Assembly: GCA_003134655.1 (NCBI GenBank)
Contig: PLBY01000069.1
Coordinates: 2,607-40,544, forward strand
Direction of reading: 5' to 3'
Length of the DNA: 37,938 bases
Origin: Acidobacteriaceae bacterium
GTDB lineage: Bacteria; Acidobacteriota; Terriglobia; Terriglobales; Acidobacteriaceae
Shown here: positions 26,964 to 35,718 of the stretch, in pieces
Layout of the letters: each line of letters begins with the position of its first letter
How positions within the stretch are numbered: position 1 is the stretch's first letter
Translations under genes and position numbers: made by a program
The notes under the pieces: model-generated
What the model saw: only the letters and a program-made list of their open reading frames with translations
Told to the model about the DNA's origin: nothing
Database searches by the model: none

Positions 26964-29936
26964 ATGTCTTCTGACACAAGGTTAATCGAGCACTGGCTTC
27001 CTATTGCCGAAATCGGAATTGAAAGCCTTCGCGAACGTACCCCGATGACGCCGTTTCCTGCTCCAAACCGCCTGCATGTTTGGTGGGCACGTCGGCCGTT
27101 AGTAGCATCACGGGCGGCGATATTGGCGAGTCTGCTGCGAAAGGATGCGGATCGAAAGCAATTTCTGAATGTTCTCGGAATTCATGGAGATCCTGTACGA
27201 GGGAGGAGAGCGATCGACCGGGCCGTTCGAACTGGAGTGCGGGTGGAAGATCCGTACGGTTATCCTCGGGCATTCGCATATCGACCTAAAGAAACAGAGC
27301 GTCGATGGATACGCGAGAATGTGGTTTGCAATGATGCAATCGTTCTCGACCCTACCGCCGGAGGGGGAACCATCCCTTTTGAAGCGGTACGTCTTGGCTT
27401 ACCGAGTGAATGCAACGATCTGAACCCAGTTGCTACTCTACTGCTGCATGCGACAGTCAAATGGCCGGTGGAGATCGGGCGGGCTCTCGGCGTCGAATAC
27501 CGTCGAATTGTCTCGAAATGGCGAAAGTCGGTAGGGGAGCGGCTGGAAGGCCTATTCCCAAACTTAAATAGCGCGGATGAGATAGATCTTACCTACCTTT
27601 GGGCAAGAACGGTGACTTGCCCTTACTGCGACGGTCAGGTCCCACTATCGCCCAATTGGCGGCTCACATCTAGTGGAATTGGCGTCAGAGTCTTGCCACA
27701 CATGGCTGATGGGCCTGGTAGTGTAGGCCGTTTTTGCACGTTTGAGATCGTCGATAGCATGGCCGCACAGTCAGAGGGTACGGTCACCGACGGCAGCGCA
27801 ACATGCCCCTACGAAGACTGCCGTCCAAAACGCATCATTGAGTCCGAGGAAATCAAGAGCCAAGCACATTCCGGGCGGATGGGCGATCAGTTGTACGCGG
27901 TCGTTTACAAGCGACGCGAGATCACTAAGACGAAGAATGGAAAGGAGAAGGAAAGATGGGTCCGAAAGTTCCGCGCTCCTCGACCAGATGACAATACAGA
28001 TGTCGTAGCTGCTCTCCTTGCGGAAAAGATGCCAGAATGGGACGCACTGGATATTGTGCCAGGAGAGAAGTTTCCAGAAGACGCGAATGACGACCGCCCT
28101 ATCCAATATGGGATGCCTTTGTGGCGTGATCTTTTTTCGCCTCGGCAATTGCTTTGCCATGGCACAGCGGTACAGGTCTTCCGCGAGCTGCTAGAAGATG
28201 AGAGCGCGAGTGGGGCCATGACGACCGCAACGACGGCGGCGTTCGTGTATCTCGCGCTCGCGCTGGACAAAATAGCCGACTACAACTCTCGTATGACACG
28301 ATGGCACGTGAGTCGCGAAGTGATGGTCAATACCTTCGATCGCCATGATTTTTCCTTCAAATGGTCATACGCCGAGATGGCACTCCTTATACCGGATTTG
28401 GGTTATGACTGGGCCATGGGGCAGGTGGGCAAATGCATTGGTGAACTGGTCGAGCTCAGTCGTGGAGAGGCGGCAGAGATACCGGAAACTGAAAATCAAT
28501 CTCTCCCATTCACCGTCACCAATAAATCTTTCAGTCCACCTCCCGTCACGATCACATGCAAGTCAGCAGACTCGTTGGATCATCTTGTCGATGCCAGTGT
28601 GGATGTAATCGTCATAGACCCGCCGTACTACAACAACGTTACATATGCTGAGCTTGCCGATTTCTTTTATGTCTGGCTAAAGCGCACAGCCGGGCAGGTT
28701 GTGCCTCACCTATTTCGAACCACTTTGACGGACAAAGAACACGAAGCCATCGCGAATCCGGCGCGATTCAAAGGACAAAAGGGTGCGGGTGCTTTGGCGA
28801 ACCGAGACTACCGTGAAAAGATGGCAGCGATCTTTGCTGAGTGCCGCCGCGTGCTCAAGCCGGAAGGCATCATGACGCTGATGTTTACGCACAAAGCAAC
28901 AGGTGCGTGGGACGCCCTCACGAAAGGGTTGATGCACGCAGGTTTCACTATCACCGCATCATGGCCAATCAACACTGAAGCGGAAGGCAGCCTACACATT
29001 AAGAACAAGGCGGCAGCGAACAGCACGATTTTCCTAGTATGCCGCCCGCGCCAGGAGCGCGCAGCCGGTGGCGACACAAGCTACTGGGAAGACATTGAGC
29101 CGCAAGTCGCGGGAGCCGTCCGGCAACGAATTAAGGAGTTTCAGGATGCTGGCATTGGAGGGGTGGATCTCTACTTGGCCTCTTTCGGCCCAGCGTTGCA
29201 GAAGTTCTCCGAGCATTGGCCACTACGGCGCGGTACACCCCGGCCCCAGCCAGAGGCTAAGAAGCGGCGAAAACAGGCTGAGATGTTCGAAGAACCTTGG
29301 GACCCATACGAAGTGACACCGGAGGACGCGCTTAATGCTGCTCGGCGCGAAGTAAAGAATTGGCGTCTCCAACAGCTCACGCACATGAAAGCGCGTACTG
29401 ATCTGGATCCGTTGACCTCCTTCTATGTCCTAGCGTGGGACGCCTTTCGCGCTCCTAAGTTCGACTACGACGAAGCTCTGCGTCTCGCGCGGGCTGTCGG
29501 TGTCGATCTGGACAGAGACATCATCGGACACGTCGCGGAGAAGAAATCCAGCGAGATCATACTTTGGGATAGCGCGAAGCGTGCGGCCAAAGGAGCAATT
29601 GGCCCCGCTGACGGTTCCCGTTCGTGGCTCGATGCCGTCCACCACGCGGCTTATGCCGCACGCACCCGCAATCTTCAACACGCACAGGAAATGCTCAACA
29701 AAGCACAGGTGGATGCTGATCCGGCATTCTTCGCGGCACTCGAAGCGGTGCTTGAGGTTCTGCCAGTGTCGAAGGCGTTCTCCGGAATTGATCTTGAGGG
29801 AGAAGTAGCCGAGTTCGGAAGCGATTTCGAGGCTCTGGAGAACTTGCGCAAGCTGGCCTTCGCCGCCGACGTGGACGAGCCACAGCAATTGCAGCTCTGG
29901 AAAGAAGAGGCTGAGGCGGTAGAAGCAAAGCAATGA
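26964..29936 (+). CDS. DUF1156 DNA methyltransferase
   Basis: This is a 990-residue amino-methyltransferase. The N terminus is DUF1156 (LIEHWLPIAEIGIESLRER, NRLHVWWARRPL). SAM-binding motif I is LDPTAGGGTIPFEA (D129-T136), followed by ECNDLNPVA. Catalytic motif IV is VIDPPYYNNV with DPPY 552-555, typical of N6-adenine or N4-cytosine methylation. A pair of CPYC / CPYEDC segments around residues 217-285 may bind zinc. A long C-terminal domain (QAEMFEEPWDPYEVTPEDAL…) follows. No restriction subunit is fused; in related defence sets this enzyme marks self DNA while the helicase and ATPase restrict unmarked DNA. The start has AAGG seven bases upstream. The stop overlaps the next gene (ATGA). Confidence 0.92.
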   Translation: MSSDTRLIEHWLPIAEIGIESLRERTPMTPFPAPNRLHVWWARRPLVASRAAILASLLRKDADRKQFLNVLGIHGDPVRGRRAIDRAVRTGVRVEDPYGYPRAFAYRPKETERRWIRENVVCNDAIVLDPTAGGGTIPFEAVRLGLPSECNDLNPVATLLLHATVKWPVEIGRALGVEYRRIVSKWRKSVGERLEGLFPNLNSADEIDLTYLWARTVTCPYCDGQVPLSPNWRLTSSGIGVRVLPHMADGPGSVGRFCTFEIVDSMAAQSEGTVTDGSATCPYEDCRPKRIIESEEIKSQAHSGRMGDQLYAVVYKRREITKTKNGKEKERWVRKFRAPRPDDNTDVVAALLAEKMPEWDALDIVPGEKFPEDANDDRPIQYGMPLWRDLFSPRQLLCHGTAVQVFRELLEDESASGAMTTATTAAFVYLALALDKIADYNSRMTRWHVSREVMVNTFDRHDFSFKWSYAEMALLIPDLGYDWAMGQVGKCIGELVELSRGEAAEIPETENQSLPFTVTNKSFSPPPVTITCKSADSLDHLVDASVDVIVIDPPYYNNVTYAELADFFYVWLKRTAGQVVPHLFRTTLTDKEHEAIANPARFKGQKGAGALANRDYREKMAAIFAECRRVLKPEGIMTLMFTHKATGAWDALTKGLMHAGFTITASWPINTEAEGSLHIKNKAAANSTIFLVCRPRQERAAGGDTSYWEDIEPQVAGAVRQRIKEFQDAGIGGVDLYLASFGPALQKFSEHWPLRRGTPRPQPEAKKRRKQAEMFEEPWDPYEVTPEDALNAARREVKNWRLQQLTHMKARTDLDPLTSFYVLAWDAFRAPKFDYDEALRLARAVGVDLDRDIIGHVAEKKSSEIILWDSAKRAAKGAIGPADGSRSWLDAVHHAAYAARTRNLQHAQEMLNKAQVDADPAFFAALEAVLEVLPVSKAFSGIDLEGEVAEFGSDFEALENLRKLAFAADVDEPQQLQLWKEEAEAVEAKQ

Positions 29937-30244
29937 ATGATCTTCAAGACAAGGTCGCTGAGGAACTAAGGATTACGCGAGAACAGGTAGTCCAAGTGCT
30001 GGAGATGTTCGCGCTAGAGACGCATCGGTCGTTTTATGAGCTTCGGCATGATCCGATCGGAGAATTGCGATGGAACACTTCGCCGATGGCCTTCTTCCAT
30101 CTCCTTGGTGTCCTTAGAAGCCTGGCAGAAATAGCGGATGGGGAATTTCATTCTGAGGAATATCTTCTGCGGATGGGAACTCAAGAGGATTGGCAGCCGT
30201 TTTCTGATCAGATGGCGACTTGGAAGCGTCCCGAGGAAAGATGA
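29933..30244 (+). CDS. Small helical protein of the defence cassette
   Basis: This is a 103-residue protein, mostly helical (ITREQVVQVLEMFALETH, FFHLLGVLRSLAEIADGEFH), with no recognised family. Both ends are locked by ATGA overlaps, with the methyltransferase upstream and the PLD-SNF2 helicase downstream, which strongly supports it as a real coupled gene. It has no signal or membrane segment. It could be a small adaptor between methyltransferase and helicase; this is inference from position. Confidence 0.8.
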   Translation: MNDLQDKVAEELRITREQVVQVLEMFALETHRSFYELRHDPIGELRWNTSPMAFFHLLGVLRSLAEIADGEFHSEEYLLRMGTQEDWQPFSDQMATWKRPEER

Positions 30245-33200
30245 TTCTGTCGGATCGGACATGGAAATTGAAGTACACGCCAGACGATGGTGATTTGGTC
30301 CGCCTGTTCTATGTGCCCGTACTTGAAACTGCTGTTCGCTACGATCGTTCAACCGGATTTTTCTCCGCGTCAGCCCTAACGCTTGCAGCTCGCGGGATTG
30401 AGGGGTTGGTTCGCAACAACGGTCGAATGCGCCTGGTAGTTGGCTGCACCCTAGCGCAAGCCGAAATTGACGCTATCGAAAAAGGGTTAAAGCTGCGAGA
30501 CGCAGTCGAACAGAAGATCGGATCTTGCCCCCTCGATCCTTCAAACAAACAGACCAATCAAGCTCTTGAACTGCTGTCCTGGATGATTGCAAAGGGCTTT
30601 CTCGAAGTAAGAGTCGCGGTTCCCTGTGACCTTGATCGCAGGCCCATTCCCTCTGATGGCATCTTCCACGAGAAGGCTGGCATCGTCGAGGATAAAGCTG
30701 GCTACCGTCTAGCTTGGAATGGCAGCCTTAACGAGACCTCCGCCGGTTGGCAGCACAATTGGGAAAGCATCAACATCTTTACCAGTTGGGGAAATGAACC
30801 AAGGCGGGTAGACGAGGAGGAGACAAACTTTTCCCGAATTTGGGCGGATAAGGCCCAGAGGGTGATCACCCTCGACGTACCGGCAGCTCTCAGGGCTGAT
30901 CTGATGCGCTTTCTACCTGCAGACGATCGCCCCGCGCGCATGCGGGAACTGCCGCCGGGGCCTATGCCATCCATCCAAGTCCCACCTGAACCAGAACCGC
31001 AGCAGCTGTCTACGCCCGAATTGCGCCGCTTGCTTTGGGGTTTTATCAAACATGCTCCCGCTCTGCCGAACGGTGGGGAACGTATCGGAGAAGCTACTGC
31101 TGCGGTTACACCCTGGCCGCATCAGATCAGGGCGTTCCAGCGGATGTATGACAACTGGCCACCGAAGCTCTTGATCGCCGACGAGGTGGGATTAGGCAAG
31201 ACGATTGAGGCGGGTTTGCTTTTGAGACAGGCGTGGCTAGCTGGCAAGGCGAAAAGGATCCTTATCTTGGCACCTAAAGCGGTGCTCCGACAATGGCAGA
31301 TAGAACTTCGGGAAAAGTTCAATCTGAACTGGCCCATCTACGACGGGAAACGCCTGGTTTGGTATCCGTCACCAGCCATGAGGGGGCATGACTGGCAATT
31401 TGTTGAGTCGGACAAGTGGCACGCTCAGCCTTTCGTGATCGCTTCTAGTCAGTTGATGCGTCGGGAGAGTCGTGCCGACCAATTGCTCAAAGCTGAGCCG
31501 TGGGACATCGTTGTCCTTGACGAAGCCCACCACGCACGTAGGCGGAGCGGTGGGGTGGGACCGGACGTGCGCCCTAACAAACTACTGCGGCTGATGCGCT
31601 CAGTAAAGGACCGAACCCAGGGTCTAATCCTTCTGACAGCGACGCCGATGCAGGTCGATCCCATCGAGGTCTGGGATCTTCTTAGCCTGCTCGGCTTGCC
31701 TTCGGAGTGGACTGAGAACGCGTTTCGGAGGTTCTTTAACTTGGTCGAGCAGCCAAATCCATCACCAGAAGCGGTTGATGATTTGGCCGGCCTGTTCCAG
31801 GCCGCTGAACGGGAATACGGCTCAATTAGTACGGAAGAGGCCGTGCGATTTTGTACTGGGAGTAGATTGCGGGCAAATCGGATCCTCCGCGCGCTCCGTG
31901 ATGTTGCCAACGTGCCGCGTCGGCAACTTGAAAATGCCGACCGTAAGGCGGCAATTGCGTTGGTGCGAGCGAACACCCCCGTTCGGCGACTGGTGTCCCG
32001 ACACACTCGTGAGCTTCTTCGGAAATATTACAAGGCAGGCAAGATAACAACCCCTATTGCTGACCGCCAAGTGAGAGATGAGTTCATACGCATGACGCCC
32101 GAGGAGCGTGCGCTCTATGAGCAGGTCGAGGACTACATCTCGAACACTTACAACCGGGCATCGGAAAGGGAACGAACCGCGGTGGGGTTCGTGATGACAA
32201 TCTATCGTCGTCGGCTAGCGAGCAGTTTTTGGGCGTTAGAAGAAACGCTGAACGGTCACTTGGAGGCCATAAAGAAGGGTGACAGTGAAAGGGTTGGAAG
32301 GGGCCTCGATGATGATGTATTCGATAGTGAAGTTGATGACGAGCTGCTCGATACTGACGAAGCGGCAGCCTTGGAGCATGAGGCGCTGACTTTCGAGGAG
32401 CGCAGCGCAGTCGAGGATCTGATTCGGCGGATTAAGGTATTACCGCCGGATTCGAAGCTGGAGAAGCTTAGGATCGTGCTGGAAGAGTTGAGAACTGCCG
32501 GCTATGACCGTGCCATGGTGTTCACGCAATACACGGACACTATGGATTTCCTGCGTGACCAGCTCAGCCGAAACTCGACTCTCCGACTCATGTGCTACTC
32601 CGGTCGCGGAGGCGAGGTCAGGAGCGCGGATGGCACGTGGCGAGTGATCTCGCGCGATGACGCCAAACGTCGGTTCCGCGAGGGGCAGGCAGATGTCCTG
32701 CTTTGTACGGATGCCGCCGCCGAAGGCCTCAATTTCCAGTTCTGTGGGGCAGTCGTGAACTACGACATGCCTTGGAACCCTATGCGTGTGGAACAACGTA
32801 TCGGACGCATTGACAGGCTCGGCCAGGAGAATCCGATCATCAGAATCGTCAATCTTCACTATGACGACACCGTTGAAACAGATGTCTACAGGGTCTTGCG
32901 CAGCCGGATCGGGCTATTCGAGAGCGTCGTTGGAAAACTACAACCCATTCTGTCGCAACTGCCAAAGCGGATTTCAGCGACGGTACTGACGAACACGGGA
33001 CGCGATAGCATCGTAAGTGACATCGAGAGCGCCCTCGACGAGGCTGGGACCGGTTTGGACCTCGATGCGGCTACCGATGCCGGACTCGAGTTGGCCCCAC
33101 GACCGCTGCCTCTCTATGATTTTGATGACCTGGACCGCGTCGTCACGTCGGAATGGGCGCGTCCTGTGGGAATCCATGTGAACGGGATGGCGCAGCGGGA

Positions 33201-33408
33201 GTACTCATACTTAGCACCTGGAATGAGCCAACCAGTCCGGATAACAACAGATCCTGAGTTCTATCAAGAGCACACTGAGAGTGTAGAGCTTTGGTCCCCA
33301 GGGAATCCCGTATTCCCTGCGCCAGAGGTACTTGCTGCAGTGGAAGATCTACCCCAGGACTGTTCGGTCGGGAAGTTGTTGGATTCCGCGGCTGTCAATG
33401 CTTTCTGA
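30241..33408 (+). CDS. PLD-domain + SNF2 helicase (DrmD/HepA-like)
   Basis: This is a 1055-residue protein. The first 220 residues form a phospholipase-D-like nuclease fold with FHEKAG (H143-x-K145) and WNGSLNET (160-166), one HKD-type half-site. The SNF2/RapA-type helicase follows: LIADEVGLGKTIEAG (GKT 319-321), VLDEAHHAR (DEAH 427-430), LLTATPM, MVFTQYTDTMDFL, and DAAAEGLNFQ, ending with QRIGRIDRLGQ near 852. All ATPase motifs look intact. DISARM has a SNF2 helicase (DrmD) and a separate PLD protein (DrmC); here both activities lie in one chain, as also seen in other defence helicases. ATG 30241 is chosen because it overlaps the preceding stop. It is probably the effector that moves along and cuts or remodels foreign DNA. 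Confidence 0.92.
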   Translation: MILSDRTWKLKYTPDDGDLVRLFYVPVLETAVRYDRSTGFFSASALTLAARGIEGLVRNNGRMRLVVGCTLAQAEIDAIEKGLKLRDAVEQKIGSCPLDPSNKQTNQALELLSWMIAKGFLEVRVAVPCDLDRRPIPSDGIFHEKAGIVEDKAGYRLAWNGSLNETSAGWQHNWESINIFTSWGNEPRRVDEEETNFSRIWADKAQRVITLDVPAALRADLMRFLPADDRPARMRELPPGPMPSIQVPPEPEPQQLSTPELRRLLWGFIKHAPALPNGGERIGEATAAVTPWPHQIRAFQRMYDNWPPKLLIADEVGLGKTIEAGLLLRQAWLAGKAKRILILAPKAVLRQWQIELREKFNLNWPIYDGKRLVWYPSPAMRGHDWQFVESDKWHAQPFVIASSQLMRRESRADQLLKAEPWDIVVLDEAHHARRRSGGVGPDVRPNKLLRLMRSVKDRTQGLILLTATPMQVDPIEVWDLLSLLGLPSEWTENAFRRFFNLVEQPNPSPEAVDDLAGLFQAAEREYGSISTEEAVRFCTGSRLRANRILRALRDVANVPRRQLENADRKAAIALVRANTPVRRLVSRHTRELLRKYYKAGKITTPIADRQVRDEFIRMTPEERALYEQVEDYISNTYNRASERERTAVGFVMTIYRRRLASSFWALEETLNGHLEAIKKGDSERVGRGLDDDVFDSEVDDELLDTDEAAALEHEALTFEERSAVEDLIRRIKVLPPDSKLEKLRIVLEELRTAGYDRAMVFTQYTDTMDFLRDQLSRNSTLRLMCYSGRGGEVRSADGTWRVISRDDAKRRFREGQADVLLCTDAAAEGLNFQFCGAVVNYDMPWNPMRVEQRIGRIDRLGQENPIIRIVNLHYDDTVETDVYRVLRSRIGLFESVVGKLQPILSQLPKRISATVLTNTGRDSIVSDIESALDEAGTGLDLDAATDAGLELAPRPLPLYDFDDLDRVVTSEWARPVGIHVNGMAQREYSYLAPGMSQPVRITTDPEFYQEHTESVELWSPGNPVFPAPEVLAAVEDLPQDCSVGKLLDSAAVNAF

Positions 33409-33442
33409 GGGCGTCTAAACCAACGTTTGGAAATCGCAAGAC

Positions 33443-34029
33443 ATGGCCCGGGACAGAATTTCCATGATGCTGTCCCAGAAGAGAGGCTCTGCGGACTTTG
33501 GACCCACTCACATTCTAAAGGCAATCGCATTTGCAGCCGACAAGCATCGTCGTCAACGTCGTAAGGACGCTGAAGCATCACCATACATCAATCATCCCAT
33601 CGCGGTCGCAACTGTCCTCGCGTCCGAGGGTGATGTATCTGATGAGCCGACGTTTTACACGATACCGTCGAGGATACCCAAACCACCTTCGTGGAGCTTG
33701 AGGAACACTTCGGACCCGAGGTGGCTGGTCTTGTGCGCGAGTTGACAGACGACAAGTCCATCGAAAAAGGCGAGCGGAAGCGACTTCAGATCGAACACGC
33801 GCGAGAATCTTCCATTCGCGCAAAGCAGGTGAAAATCGCAGACAAGATATGCAATGTTCGCGACATCACAGTCAGTCCTCCGGCAGACTGGCCGCTACAA
33901 CGTCGTCGCGAGTATCTGACATGGATCGAGAAAGTGGTGGCCGGGTGCCGAGACGTCAACCCCAAGCTCGATCAAGCGTTCGACCAGGCGATCGTCCGCG
34001 CACGAAGTGTCCTAGATCTTAAGTCATAG
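33443..34029 (+). pseudogene. Frameshifted copy of the HD-domain alarmone hydrolase gene
   Basis: This is a diverged second copy of the gene at 16293-16838. The first frame reads [18 protein letters not shown] and [16 protein letters not shown], equivalent to the intact gene. After GDVSDE the frame changes; the remainder ([20 protein letters not shown]… KIADKICNVRD) continues in another frame from 33691. Comparing bases, the intact gene has 24 nt between its GACGAG and CACGAT, this copy only 11, so a 13-nt deletion at about 33637-33650 removed the residues just before the catalytic HD and shifted the frame. No functional enzyme is expected. It sits 34 bases after the helicase gene. Confidence 0.88.
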
Positions 34030-34302
34030 CAGCCTTTGGAGCCGTGTGTCGCTCCGACAGCTGCAGCTCAGTTTTATGGCGGTGGGGCGGGAGCGCGTAG
34101 AACCGAGGATTTTGGTACAGCCACCCGTGGTCAATAAGGTGTACGTTGTTGGCCATCGCCGCAACGCGATTTCGGTCGAACCGAATGAATCATTTGCGAC
34201 CGCCCCGGCGCCACGTTTGTTGACTACCACTGGTTTCCCTTACCTGCATTCGCCAGGGTCAGGTTGATGCTGCCTGGAGTCTCTTTACGAGTTTGATCAG
34301 GA

Positions 34303-34500
34303 TCAAGCCCCGACCCGGTCCAGATACTCCTTTAGCGCCTGCCGCAGAATGTCTTGATGCGTTCGTAATTTCTCTCCGGCTGCACGCAGGCCGACCAGCC
34401 GCCTGTACATCGCGCGGTCGATCTTGAGTGTCAATGCTACGAGCTTTTCCTGTGCCGCGACCCGACTGCTTATGCGCGTTGCTCTCTTCTTCTCTGCCAT
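34303..34500 (-). CDS. Small ribbon-helix-helix regulator
   Basis: This is a 65-residue protein with a basic N-terminal tail (MAEKKRATRISSRV), then a beta strand LVALTLKIDRAMYRRLVGL and a helix ILRQALKEYLDRV, the pattern of ribbon-helix-helix (CopG/Arc-like) DNA-binding proteins. Such proteins dimerise and repress their own and neighbouring genes. AAGGA lies about ten bases upstream of the ATG, and a TATAAT box lies further upstream at 34524-34529 (minus strand). It diverges from the serine recombinase gene and similar palindromic motifs precede both, so it probably controls the recombinase. It could also be an antitoxin, but no toxin partner is visible. Confidence 0.72.
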   Translation of the reverse strand: MAEKKRATRISSRVAAQEKLVALTLKIDRAMYRRLVGLRAAGEKLRTHQDILRQALKEYLDRVGA

Positions 34501-34523
34501 TGGGACCCTGTCCTTCGCACGCC

Positions 34524-34529
34524 ATTATA
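34524..34529 (-). promoter_or_regulatory. -10 box of the RHH regulator gene
   Basis: A perfect TATAAT on the minus strand lies 23 bases upstream of the RHH start codon. The operator-like motif at 34538-34552 sits directly upstream, between the -10 box and the presumed -35 region. Confidence 0.5.
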
Positions 34530-34537
34530 TCCGCACC

Positions 34538-34552
34538 GACGTATTTACGTAG
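34538..34552 (-). promoter_or_regulatory. Operator-like palindrome, RHH side
   Basis: Read on the minus strand the motif is CTACGTAAATACGTC, containing the inverted repeat ACGTA-AA-TACGT. A matching motif with 12 of 15 identical bases lies in front of the recombinase gene in the opposite direction. It is a candidate binding site for the divergently encoded RHH protein. Confidence 0.5.
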
Positions 34553-34685
34553 TCGTTCCCTGCGCTCCATAGCCGTTCCCAAAACGGGTGTCAGAATCTC
34601 CAAACGGCAACCACGAAGAATCAACAACTTAGCGGCATGTGCTTCGGCGTTCCAAAATCGACCGTTTTCGGCACGACCGTGCCAT

Positions 34686-34707
34686 TACGCATCTGCGTAG
34701 ATACGTA
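34686..34707 (+). promoter_or_regulatory. Operator-like palindromes, recombinase side
   Basis: TACGCA-TC-TGCGTA (34686-34699) is a perfect inverted repeat. Overlapping it, CTGCGTAGATACGTA (34693-34707) matches the RHH-side motif at 12 of 15 positions. The end of the motif overlaps the TATAAT at 34706-34711, so a bound repressor would block the recombinase promoter. Confidence 0.5.
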
Positions 34708-34711
34708 TAAT
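34706..34711 (+). promoter_or_regulatory. -10 box of the serine recombinase gene
   Basis: A perfect TATAAT lies nine bases before ATG 34721. Transcription would start at or next to the start codon, giving a leaderless or nearly leaderless message; no Shine-Dalgarno sequence is seen. Confidence 0.5.
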
Positions 34712-34720
34712 ACTGCAAGC

Positions 34721-35311
34721 ATGAAGGTAGCGATTTATTGCCGCGTGAGCACTCGGGATCGGGGGCAAGACACTGCCAACCAGCGGCTCCAGCTAGAGAG
34801 TTTCGCCCGGAAGCAGGGGTGGAAGGTGCAAAAGGTTTACGAGGATCGCGTCTCTGGCAAGCGAGGGGAACGCGAACGGGAGGCATTCAAGCAAGTGTTT
34901 GAAGCCGCCGCACGCCGGGAATGGGATTGCTTGCTGTTTTGGAGTCTGGACAGGTTCTCGCGAGAAGGGGCTTTCCCCACTTTACGGTACCTCACACGAC
35001 TGAGCGAGCTAGGTGTGTCTTATCGCTCATACACCGAAGAGTACATCAACTCGACGGGCATCTTCGGGGACGTGATCGTTAGCCTTCTGGCAACGCTCGC
35101 GAAGCAGGAGACCATTCGCCTGTCAGAGCGCACCATCGCGGGTTTAGAACGGGCTCGGGCTCAAGGGCGAGTCGGCGGCAGACCACGCATCGACTGCAAC
35201 CGGGGCAAGCTTCTCAAGCTCCTTGCCGCTGGTAAAAGCCTTGGCGAAATCTCCCGAGAACTGGGGATCAGCAAGACAACGGTCCACCGGATCGTGAAGG
35301 GTTCCTGCTAG
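34721..35311 (+). CDS. Small serine recombinase (resolvase/invertase family)
   Basis: This is a 196-residue recombinase that cuts DNA through a 5'-phosphoserine. IYCRVSTRDRG places the nucleophile at S10; FWSLDRFSREG carries the conserved arginines; LLATLAKQETIRLSERTIAGL is the long dimer helix; the C-terminal KSLGEISRELGISKTTVHRI is a Hin-type helix-turn-helix. Length matches resolvases and invertases (180-210), not the large integrase class. ATG 34721 is chosen because it begins the catalytic domain; earlier in-frame codons would add 28 unconserved residues and run through the promoter motifs. The divergent RHH gene and operator motifs suggest repression. A small unknown gene follows nine bases downstream. 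Confidence 0.95.
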   Translation: MKVAIYCRVSTRDRGQDTANQRLQLESFARKQGWKVQKVYEDRVSGKRGEREREAFKQVFEAAARREWDCLLFWSLDRFSREGAFPTLRYLTRLSELGVSYRSYTEEYINSTGIFGDVIVSLLATLAKQETIRLSERTIAGLERARAQGRVGGRPRIDCNRGKLLKLLAAGKSLGEISRELGISKTTVHRIVKGSC

Positions 35312-35319
35312 AGGCACCG

Positions 35320-35625
35320 ATGAGCGACAAACACAAAGACGATAGATCCGAAGAGCGGCTCGTGAAGTGCCGCGACAGGGTGCTCACCGCTTGGGCGTGT
35401 GCCGCTCTGTTGCGTCCCGATCTCAGCCCTGCGGGTAAGCAAAAGCTCGCCAGGAAAATTCTGAAGATGGCTGAGAGCGAGGATCACAAATTGGGGATCA
35501 CTCCTGCTCAGGCCCAAGAGATCGTACTGAGCCACGTTCAGTGCATCGCCAAGAACTGCCCGATGCTGCTGTTCTCGGAGCCGCTCAGCAGGGAAATCAA
35601 CCTATTTTTCGGGGAGGTCGAATGA
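35320..35625 (+). CDS. Small helical protein downstream of the recombinase
   Basis: This is a 101-residue protein, not recognised. It is helical throughout (RVLTAWACAALLRPDLSPAG, QKLARKILKMAESEDHKLGI) with three cysteines, and ends EINLFFGEVE. It starts at ATG 35320 with GAGG at 35311-35314 overlapping the recombinase stop, so the two are one operon. It could be an accessory factor of recombination; there is no direct evidence. Confidence 0.7.
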   Translation: MSDKHKDDRSEERLVKCRDRVLTAWACAALLRPDLSPAGKQKLARKILKMAESEDHKLGITPAQAQEIVLSHVQCIAKNCPMLLFSEPLSREINLFFGEVE

Positions 35626-35718
35626 CCGAGCCGCTGCCGAGTGCGTCAACGTGATTTGTTATTCGGTTGTTCCTGACTTGCGATCTGTGCAGCGAGTGTT
35701 TTCAGTGAGGAGGAGATC

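Noticed and set aside
34024..34302. Short frames on both strands between the HD pseudogene and the RHH gene
   Set aside because: No ribosome-binding sites, no family resemblance, mutually overlapping; treated as non-coding.
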